A stretch of DNA of 5,976 nucleotides, from assembly GCA_947372005.1 (NCBI GenBank), contig CANBRV010000139.1, positions 1 through 5,976 of the forward strand, in the 5' to 3' direction. The position numbers were made by a program, and so were the translations under genes. Every line of letters begins with the position of its first letter. Position 1 is the stretch's first letter. The stretch comes from Comamonadaceae bacterium. Its GTDB lineage: Bacteria; Pseudomonadota; Gammaproteobacteria; Burkholderiales; Burkholderiaceae_C. Shown in pieces: positions 1-5,242 of this stretch. The notes beneath the pieces were generated by a model. That model was not told where the DNA came from. It searched no databases and saw only the letters and a program-made list of their open reading frames with translations.

Positions 1-833
1 GCGGGAAGCCCCGCGTGGTATGGCATGGCATTCACGCCTTCCTTGTTTAATCGCTCGGCTACTTCCTCCACACGTTTGCGCGATTGGCAATACACGATGC
101 CGCAATCACCCTCGTGTGCGTCCGAGATAAACCGCAGTAATTGCGAAACCGCCTCTTGTTTTTCAACAATTTTGTAGTGGATATTCGGCCTGTCAAAACT
201 GCTGACGAACTGCGCAGCATTTTCCAGCTGCAGCCCCTGCACAATGTCCGCGCGAGTCAGGCTATCTGCCGTCGCCGTGAGTGCCATGCGTGGCACAGAT
301 GGATAGCGCTCATGCAGCACAGACAAGAGCTGGTACTCAGGCCGAAAATCGTGTCCCCATTGACTCACGCAATGCGCTTCGTCAATCGCAAACAGACTCA
401 AGTTCCCACGTACATAAAGCGTATCCATCAGCATCAAAAAGCGTGGTGAGGTCACGCGCTCAGGTGCTGCATAGAGCAGCGTGATCTCACCCCGCAAGAA
501 GCGCTGCTCAATCGCTGCCGCTTCTTCATACGACTGGCTGGAATTTAAAAATTCGGCTGCCATGCCTGCCTCGTGCAGGGCGCCCACTTGGTCGTGCATC
601 AGCGCAATCAACGGCGAGACAACGACCGTCACGCCATGTCCTGCTTGGTGTCTACCAATGGCGGGGATTTGAAAACAAAGTGATTTGCCACCGCCCGTGG
701 GCATGAGCACCAGCGCGTCGCCGCCAGCGATCACGTGATCAACGATAGCGGCTTGCTCGCCTCGGAAACTGTCATAACCGAAGGTTTTACGGAGGATGTC
801 GCGTGGTGAGGAAGAATCTAGCATCGCTGGCAT
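1..833 (-). CDS. recQ: ATP-dependent DNA helicase RecQ, N-terminal part (cut by left window edge)
   Basis: RecQ is a 3'-5' superfamily 2 helicase that unwinds DNA in recombination repair and at stalled forks. The 277 complete codons visible on the minus strand are uninterrupted. In order they show the N-terminal RecQ motif FGYDSFRGEQ (residues 18-27), Walker A MPTGGGKS (44-51), motif Ia VVVSPLIALMHDQV (70-83), Walker B DEAH (151-154), the aromatic-rich loop QWGHDFRPEY (158-167), motif III ALTATAD (184-190), SSFDRPNI (211-218) and the start of helicase lobe 2, GIVYCQSRKRVEEVAERL (245-262). RecQ proteins are usually about 600 residues, so the rest of lobe 2, the zinc/winged-helix RQC part and any HRDC domain lie outside the window. 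The chosen ATG is 14 nt past the FAH gene's stop; an AAGG overlapping that stop lies 12 nt upstream, a weak ribosome site. A second in-frame ATG is at 824. Family assignment is certain; paralogues cannot be distinguished without the C-terminus. Confidence 0.96.
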   Translation of the reverse strand, partial: MPAMLDSSSPRDILRKTFGYDSFRGEQAAIVDHVIAGGDALVLMPTGGGKSLCFQIPAIGRHQAGHGVTVVVSPLIALMHDQVGALHEAGMAAEFLNSSQSYEEAAAIEQRFLRGEITLLYAAPERVTSPRFLMLMDTLYVRGNLSLFAIDEAHCVSQWGHDFRPEYQLLSVLHERYPSVPRMALTATADSLTRADIVQGLQLENAAQFVSSFDRPNIHYKIVEKQEAVSQLLRFISDAHEGDCGIVYCQSRKRVEEVAERLNKEGVNAMPYHAGLP

Positions 834-847
834 TAAACCAGCAAGCC

Positions 848-1738
848 TTAAGCCAGCGGATTTTCTAATACGCCAATTCCGTCGATTTCGATGCGAACCA
901 CGTCGCCAGCTTTTAGGTATTTCGGCGGCTTAAAACCCAGTCCCACACCAACAGGTGTGCCCGTAGCAATGAGATCACCTGGATAGAGTGTGATGCCTTG
1001 GCTAATCACGCTAATTAGTTTGGGGATATTGAAGATGAGGCTTTTTGTACCGACGTTTTGACGCAGCTCACCATTCACCCACAACTTCATTTGCGTGTCT
1101 TCGCCATTGCATTCGTCAGCACCTGCGCCGCCGCTCACAGCGATTGGGCCCATAGGGCAAAACGTATCGAAGCTCTTGCCAAGGTGCCACTGCTTGTGAC
1201 GCTGTTGCCAGTCACGTGCCGTCACGTCGTTGACGATGGTGTAACCCCAAACATGCTGCATGGCGTCCGCTTCGCTAATCCCCTTGCCGCCCTTACCAAT
1301 GATGACGGTGAGTTCGGCTTCGTAATCAATCGCCTCGCTCACGCCGTAGGGAATCTTGATGGCGTCTTTGTCGGCGATCACACTCTCGGGCACTTTGGTA
1401 AAGATGATCGGGTCTTTAGGAATTTCGTCGCCCGCTTTGCCCGTGCTTGAGTCAAAGCCGCTGGTGCCAAATTCCATGGCGTGCTCAAAGTAGTTTTTGC
1501 CCACGCAAAAGATATTGCGACGTGGATGCGGAACTGGCGCACGTAGCGTAACGGTTGACATCGGCACTGCTGCAGCCCTTGCTGGCATTGGCTTGCCAGC
1601 CTGCTGGTAGTCAATGACGGCGAGCAGTCCGCGCTCGGCTTGTTCGGGTGAGAAGGCATAAGCCTCGACAGATGTGCCGTCCAATGAGACGAGTCCAACG
1701 AGGTTTTGATTTTGGTAGGTGTATGCGGCGATTTTCAT
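848..1738 (-). CDS. Fumarylacetoacetate hydrolase (FAH) family protein
   Basis: A 296-residue cytoplasmic enzyme of the FAH superfamily (COG0179), whose members hydrolyse, decarboxylate or isomerise diketo acids and related intermediates using a divalent metal. A short N-terminal domain (about 1-70) precedes the catalytic domain. The latter begins at NIFCVGKNYFEHAMEFG (75-91), where the family typically has a YxxH element. Expected metal ligands are E140 and E142 in DYEAEL and D171 in NDVTARD. Other hallmarks are KSFDTFCPMGP (188-198), YPGDLIATGTPVGVG (252-266) and the C-terminal VRIEIDGIGVLENPL. Length is normal for the bacterial branch. Candidate activities include acylpyruvate or fumarylpyruvate hydrolase and 2,4-diketo-3-deoxy-sugar-acid hydrolase; sequence alone does not decide. 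It is divergent from the Bug receptor genes, which fits an organic-acid catabolic role (inference), and lies upstream of recQ. No convincing Shine-Dalgarno sequence precedes the ATG, but MKIAAY is a typical family start. Confidence 0.93.
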   Translation of the reverse strand: MKIAAYTYQNQNLVGLVSLDGTSVEAYAFSPEQAERGLLAVIDYQQAGKPMPARAAAVPMSTVTLRAPVPHPRRNIFCVGKNYFEHAMEFGTSGFDSSTGKAGDEIPKDPIIFTKVPESVIADKDAIKIPYGVSEAIDYEAELTVIIGKGGKGISEADAMQHVWGYTIVNDVTARDWQQRHKQWHLGKSFDTFCPMGPIAVSGGAGADECNGEDTQMKLWVNGELRQNVGTKSLIFNIPKLISVISQGITLYPGDLIATGTPVGVGLGFKPPKYLKAGDVVRIEIDGIGVLENPLA

Positions 1739-1789
1739 GTGACTAGTGTATGACTCGTGACAATGCAGGCGCGCCTTGAGGTCGCAATC
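1739..1789. promoter_or_regulatory. Divergent control region between the FAH and Bug receptor genes
   Basis: This 51-bp spacer separates the start codons of two divergent genes and must hold, or lie next to, promoters for at least one of them. It contains a direct repeat TGACTAGT / TGACTCGT at 1740 and 1751, 11 bp apart, which is about one helical turn. TGACAATG follows at 1758 and recurs at 1791, 33 bp later. Such phased repeats could be regulator half-sites, but no regulator gene is in view and the motif matches no operator I can name. No clear -35/-10 pair is visible in either direction. If the GTG at 1757 were the true start of the receptor, the spacer would shrink to 18 bp. Confidence 0.35.
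1778..1782 (+). promoter_or_regulatory. Ribosome binding site deciding the start of Bug receptor 1
   Basis: GAGGT lies 7 nt before the ATG at 1790, an ideal spacing. The same site would be 13 nt from the ATG at 1796 and 22 nt from the ATG at 1805, and it lies downstream of the GTG at 1757. This is the main reason for choosing 1790 as the start. Confidence 0.6.
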
Positions 1790-2770
1790 ATGACAATGTG
1801 CTGTATGAAAACTATTTATTCTTTTTTGACGTTGCTGTGTTTACTGTCACAAGTGACGTTTGCACAGACGGATTGGCCTAGCAAGCCCATCACCATGGTC
1901 GTGCCTTTTCCACCAGGCGGCGTAGCCGACACTGTGGGGCGCCCCGTGGCAGAAGCGCTGGGGCGTGCGCTTAATCAAAGTGTGATTGTGGAAAACAAAG
2001 CGGGCGCAGGCGGCGGCATTGGTATGGCGCAAGTCGCCAAGGCCAACCCTGACGGCTATACGGTGCTGATGTCGTTATCAAGCCTGTCCATCATCCCCGA
2101 AGCTGACAAGCTGTTTGGCCGCGCGCCCAGCTTTACGCTTGACCAATTCAAACCAATTGCTCGCTTTACCGCCGACCCGACCGTGCTGGTGGTGCGAGCC
2201 GATGCTCCTTGGAGAAACTTTGCCGAGTTTCTAGCCGACATTCGCAAAAAACCTAGCGCCTACAGCTTTGGCTCCTCGGGCAATTACGGCACCATGCACG
2301 TGCCGATGGAGATGCTCAAAAATCAAGCTAAATTTCACATGTTGCACGTACCCTACACAGGCGCAGGGCCTGCAGTGGTGGCGCTACTTGGTGGACAAAT
2401 TGATGCGCTCTCAACAGGACCCGCATCGGTGGTGCAGCAAATCAAAGCGGGCAAGCTCAAAGCACTGGCGCATTGGGGCGAAGGACGCTTAGCTGCGCTA
2501 CCCGATGTGCCAAGCCTCAAAGAGCTCGGGCAACCTGTAGAGTTTGCGCAGTGGGCTGGATTGTTTGTACCAGCGAACACGCCACCAGCAGTGATAGCCA
2601 AACTGCGCGAGGCCGCAAAAATGGCCGCGAATGATCCGCGTGTGCGCCAAGTCATTAGCGGATCGGGTAGTCCGATTCAATATCTGGATGCTCCTGAGTT
2701 TCAAAAATACTGGGATACGGATGCGGCCAAGATGGCGCAAGTGGTCAAACTAATTGGAAGGGTGAATTGA
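1790..2770 (+). CDS. Tripartite tricarboxylate transporter substrate-binding protein (Bug/TctC family), receptor 1
   Basis: A periplasmic solute receptor of the Bug/TctC family, which binds carboxylates and similar small ligands and in classical systems delivers them to the TctA/TctB membrane proteins. From the chosen ATG it has 326 residues. A hydrophobic signal segment (about 8-25) ends in a likely signal peptidase I site, TFA|QTD. The mature part starts with the usual WPSKPITMVVPF, then PGGVADTVGR (42-51), the ligand-carboxylate-binding region in this family. ENKAGAGGGIG (68-78) and NPDGYTVL (86-93) follow, and later FGSSGNYGTMHVPMEM, HVPYTGAGPAVVALLGGQID and PDVPSLKELG. A GTG at 1757 and an ATG at 1805 are alternative starts; GAGGT at 1778 favours 1790, while 1805 would give the most standard signal peptide (MKTIYSF...). 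The stop overlaps the next gene's start by one base, implying translational coupling. The ligand cannot be inferred. Confidence 0.93.
   Translation: MTMCCMKTIYSFLTLLCLLSQVTFAQTDWPSKPITMVVPFPPGGVADTVGRPVAEALGRALNQSVIVENKAGAGGGIGMAQVAKANPDGYTVLMSLSSLSIIPEADKLFGRAPSFTLDQFKPIARFTADPTVLVVRADAPWRNFAEFLADIRKKPSAYSFGSSGNYGTMHVPMEMLKNQAKFHMLHVPYTGAGPAVVALLGGQIDALSTGPASVVQQIKAGKLKALAHWGEGRLAALPDVPSLKELGQPVEFAQWAGLFVPANTPPAVIAKLREAAKMAANDPRVRQVISGSGSPIQYLDAPEFQKYWDTDAAKMAQVVKLIGRVN
2756..2762 (+). promoter_or_regulatory. Ribosome binding site deciding the start of Bug receptor 2
   Basis: The purine run GGAAGGG, inside the last codons of receptor 1, ends 7 nt before the ATG at 2770. It supports that ATG over the TTG one codon upstream (2767) and the ATG at 2776. 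Confidence 0.65.
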
Positions 2771-3804
2771 TGAACATGAACTTTGATCGCAAGCCAATTG
2801 GGGTCAGACCCCTTTGGACTGTTATTGGCAACTTGCTCTGCTTTGTTCTCTTTTGGGGTCAGACCCCAATTGTTTACGCTCAAAGTTCGCCCGCTATCTA
2901 CCCAACCAAACCCGTCAAGCTGATCGTGCCATTTGCCACGGGTGGCCCTGCCGATATCTATGGCCGATTCATCGCGCAAAAGCTAACCGAGGCAACAGGG
3001 CAAGCGTTTGTGGTGGATAACAGGCCTGGCGCGGGCTCGGTGATTGGCACGGATGCGGTCGCGAAAGCTGCGCCTGATGGCTACACACTCTTGCTCATGT
3101 CGAACGCGCAAACGGTCAACGAATCTTTGATTCTCAATAAGCCCTACAACTTGCTGCGCGACTTCGTACCTGTTGCCCCCATCAATTCTTCCGATCTCGT
3201 CCTTGTTGCACACCCATCTTTGGCAGCAAGCAATATCAAAGAGCTCGTGGCGCTGGCTAAATCAAAACCTGGCAAGCTGAACTACGCTTCGTCCGGACCT
3301 GGTACGCCATATCACATGGCAGGCGAACTATTCAAAGCAATGAGTGGCACGTTCATCGTTCATGTGCCGTATCGCGGATCAAGCGGCGCACGAACCGACG
3401 TTATTGGCGGTCAAGTGGACATGATGTTTGATGCCGTTACTACGACGACCGAACAAATCAAAGCTGGCAAAGTCAAAGCGATTGCGACATCAGGCCGTAC
3501 CCGCTCTGCTGTTTTGCCAGACGTGCCCACAGTCGCCGAATCTGGCGCCGCTGGGCTCGCAGGTTACGAGTCCACTATTTGGCTAGGCATCATGGCGCCA
3601 AAAGCTACACCGGCGGCTGTTGTCAGCAAATTAAATGCCGAGATCAGCAAAATCACGTCTAACCCAGAAGTCAAAGTGCAGTGGGGTAAGCAAGGCGCTG
3701 CGCCGCTTGTGATGAGTCCTGATGCGTTTGCCAAATACGCATCAGATGATGTCGCCAAATGGGCTCGCATCGTCAAAATCTCAGGCGCCAAAGCAGATAA
3801 TTAA
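2770..3804 (+). CDS. Tripartite tricarboxylate transporter substrate-binding protein (Bug/TctC family), receptor 2
   Basis: A second periplasmic Bug/TctC solute receptor, 344 residues from the ATG that overlaps the previous stop (TGATG). Family signatures are YPTKPVKLIVPFATGGPAD (44-62), VVDNRPGAGSVIG (81-93) and AAPDGYTLLLMSN (100-112). Later come YASSGPGTPYHMAGELFK, HVPYRGSSGARTDVIGGQVD, GKVKAIATSG and PDVPTVAESG. Homology to receptor 1 is clear, but they are diverged paralogues rather than a recent duplication. The signal peptide is unusual: a long N-region (MNMNFDRKPIGVRP) and a hydrophobic stretch (15-36) ending at VYA|QSS, with two copies of an inverted palindrome in the coding sequence for residues 9-15 and 29-35. 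No TctA/TctB genes are nearby, which is common for Bug receptors. It may bind a ligand related to that of receptor 1 (inference). A 24-bp AT-rich gap leads to the next gene. Confidence 0.93.
   Translation: MNMNFDRKPIGVRPLWTVIGNLLCFVLFWGQTPIVYAQSSPAIYPTKPVKLIVPFATGGPADIYGRFIAQKLTEATGQAFVVDNRPGAGSVIGTDAVAKAAPDGYTLLLMSNAQTVNESLILNKPYNLLRDFVPVAPINSSDLVLVAHPSLAASNIKELVALAKSKPGKLNYASSGPGTPYHMAGELFKAMSGTFIVHVPYRGSSGARTDVIGGQVDMMFDAVTTTTEQIKAGKVKAIATSGRTRSAVLPDVPTVAESGAAGLAGYESTIWLGIMAPKATPAAVVSKLNAEISKITSNPEVKVQWGKQGAAPLVMSPDAFAKYASDDVAKWARIVKISGAKADN
2795..2872. repeat. REP-like inverted palindrome pair inside the signal-peptide coding region
   Basis: Two 18-nt arms, CAATTGGGGTCAGACCCC (2795-2812) and GGGGTCAGACCCCAATTG (2855-2872), are inverted repeats matching at 17 of 18 positions and separated by 42 nt. 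Each arm carries the core GGGGTC-A-GACCCC, itself a perfect palindrome around a central A. Read on the same strand, TTGGGGTCAGACCCC is also a 15-bp direct repeat (2798-2812 and 2853-2867). The arrangement resembles paired REP elements mobilised by RAYT transposases (REPINs/BIMEs). I recall this core as a common dispersed repeat in proteobacterial genomes, but could not check that. No other copy occurs in the window and no transposase gene is present. The two copies are read in different frames (PIGVRPL and WGQTPIV), and the whole unit is 78 bp, 26 codons. Confidence 0.8.
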
Positions 3805-3828
3805 CTAAATAGTTCATAAAATAAAGCC

Positions 3829-4530
3829 ATGACTACTCCACATCTTCACATCATAAGCGCAGGCGCAGCCATGGGACTCACCCGTGAATTGCTGGGCGAT
3901 CAAATCAGCATTAACGTAGGACTTAACTTTGGCGCCGTACGCACCATGTACGACCTCTACGTGTCGGGCGTGCCTTGCGATTTACTCTTACTAACTCGCG
4001 CTCAAATTGATGAGCTCGATGCGGCGGGTTGCCTCGTTTCGGACAGCATTCTGGATGTGGGGCACGTCAAGACAGGGGTTGCCGTCCGTGCTGACACTAA
4101 AGTTGACCCTGACATCCATGACGCTGCATCGCTCAAAACAATGTTTCTCAAGGCTTCTAGCATCTATTGCCCTGACATGAAGCAGTCAACGGCGGGGCTT
4201 CACGTCGCGGGCATGCTCAAGCAATTGGGTATTTGGGATGACGTTAAAAATCACATCTCCGAGCACCCTAACGGCGCGACTGCCATGCGCATGATGGAAA
4301 CGAGCAATGACCCGGATTCGATTGGCTGCACCCAAGTCACGGAGATCATCTACACACCTAGTGTGCGCTTGGTGGGTCTGCTCCCCAAAGAGTTTGAACT
4401 CTCCACTGTGTACAGCATCGCTGTACCCAAACGCAGCACCGCTCCCGAAGCTGCCAAAGCCGCCATTGCTAAGCTGTGCAGCGACGCCAACCAGCGCGTA
4501 CGCGCCGCCGCAGGGTTTGATGCGTCGTAA
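3829..4530 (+). CDS. ModA-like substrate-binding-fold protein without signal peptide
   Basis: A 233-residue protein resembling the molybdate-binding protein family (ModA, SBP_bac_11). Family-like features are the N-terminal strand and first loop LHIISAGAAMGLTREL (6-21) and ISINVGLNFGAVRTMYDLYVSG (26-47). GVPCDLLLLTRAQIDEL (47-63) corresponds to the ModA PADVFISA region. VKTGVAVRADT (80-90) and GCTQVTEIIYTPSVRLVGLLP (166-186) resemble the hinge and second-lobe segments. In contrast to typical ModA, it starts directly with MTTPHLHIIS, with no hydrophobic leader or lipobox, and the 24 bp before it include stop codons, so a missed signal peptide is unlikely. No ABC permease or ATPase gene is adjacent. 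It may therefore be a cytoplasmic ligand-binding or sensor protein (inference); molybdate binding should not be assumed. No strong ribosome site precedes the ATG. It lies between the Bug receptors and lipB with short gaps. Confidence 0.8.
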   Translation: MTTPHLHIISAGAAMGLTRELLGDQISINVGLNFGAVRTMYDLYVSGVPCDLLLLTRAQIDELDAAGCLVSDSILDVGHVKTGVAVRADTKVDPDIHDAASLKTMFLKASSIYCPDMKQSTAGLHVAGMLKQLGIWDDVKNHISEHPNGATAMRMMETSNDPDSIGCTQVTEIIYTPSVRLVGLLPKEFELSTVYSIAVPKRSTAPEAAKAAIAKLCSDANQRVRAAAGFDAS

Positions 4531-4535
4531 CTCAC

Positions 4536-5228
4536 ATGCTGGTTAAGCATCTCGGACATTCTGGACTTGCCGACTACCAGACAACCGTAGAGGCGATGCA
4601 AGCGTTCACGGCAACGCGAACCCAAGACACGCCAGACGAGCTATGGCTTTGCGAGCATCCGCCCACTTTTACGCAAGGCTTGGCGGGCAAAGCAGAGCAT
4701 GTGCACTTAGCAGGAGACATCCCCGTCGTGCAAACCAATCGCGGCGGTCAAGTCACCTACCACGGCCCCGGGCAAATCGTGGCTTATCCGCTCATCGATC
4801 TCAAACGCGCGGGTTACTTCGTTAAAGAGTACGTCTATAAATTAGAAGAAGCCGTCATCCGAACGCTACTGCATTTCGGCATCACGGGCCACCGCGTACG
4901 CACGGCACCTGGCATCTACGTCAGGCTAGATAGCCCACAAAGCCATGCTCCGCTTGCCTTGGCGACTATCCACGACTCAGCCGAGGCTGTTTTTGCACGT
5001 GAACGCTTGGGCAAAGTCGCCGCACTGGGCATCAAAGTCAGCCGTCATTTCACCTATCACGGCGTGGCGCTGAATGTGGCGATGGATGTGGAACCGTTTA
5101 GTCGCATCAATCCTTGCGGATACTCAGGCTTGCAAACCGTGGATATGGCCAGTCTTGGCGTGCAAGCAAGTACGCTTGAAGTCAGTCAGATCTTTGCCAA
5201 GCAACTACAGACATGGCTTGCCAAGTAG
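4536..5228 (+). CDS. lipB: Octanoyl-[acyl-carrier-protein]:protein N-octanoyltransferase LipB
   Basis: LipB moves the octanoyl group from acyl carrier protein to a lysine of lipoyl domains (pyruvate and 2-oxoglutarate dehydrogenases, glycine cleavage H protein). LipA then inserts sulfur. The 230-residue cytoplasmic protein has ELWLCEHPPTFTQG (35-48), the signature NRGGQVTYHGPGQIVAYPLIDL (68-89, with H76), PGIYV (125-129), the catalytic-lysine segment GKVAALGIKVSR (159-170, K160) and the acyl-thioester cysteine in NPCGYSGL (192-199, C194). Between PGIYV and K160 there are 30 residues where E. coli LipB, as I remember it, has about three. I recall similar insertions in Comamonadaceae. All catalytic residues are intact. 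It begins 5 nt after the previous stop with no obvious ribosome site, so it probably depends on translational coupling. lipA, its frequent neighbour, is not directly downstream. Confidence 0.97.
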   Translation: MLVKHLGHSGLADYQTTVEAMQAFTATRTQDTPDELWLCEHPPTFTQGLAGKAEHVHLAGDIPVVQTNRGGQVTYHGPGQIVAYPLIDLKRAGYFVKEYVYKLEEAVIRTLLHFGITGHRVRTAPGIYVRLDSPQSHAPLALATIHDSAEAVFARERLGKVAALGIKVSRHFTYHGVALNVAMDVEPFSRINPCGYSGLQTVDMASLGVQASTLEVSQIFAKQLQTWLAK

Positions 5229-5242
5229 CCCTACACTTGGGC

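Noticed and set aside
141..449. Plus-strand open frame of about 100 codons opposite recQ (also overlapping frames at 281-484 and 481-672)
   Set aside because: The minus strand encodes a continuous, motif-rich RecQ across the whole stretch; the plus-strand translations show no recognisable domain and are antisense shadows.
1058..1450. Plus-strand open frame of 130 codons opposite the FAH gene
   Set aside because: It lies entirely antisense to the conserved FAH catalytic domain, shows no motif and has no good ribosome binding site.
1555..1560. TTGACA, a perfect -35 hexamer on the plus strand
   Set aside because: It lies inside the FAH coding region, has no acceptable -10 at 16-18 bp and is more than 200 bp from the plus-strand start, so it is most likely a chance match.
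1846..1857. Small palindrome GTCAC-AA-GTGAC near the start of Bug receptor 1
   Set aside because: Only 5-bp arms with a 2-nt centre, inside the signal-peptide codons; too short to claim as an operator or hairpin.
3805..3828. Possible terminator between receptor 2 and the ModA-like gene
   Set aside because: The 24-bp gap is AT-rich but has no GC stem followed by a T run; no terminator can be supported.
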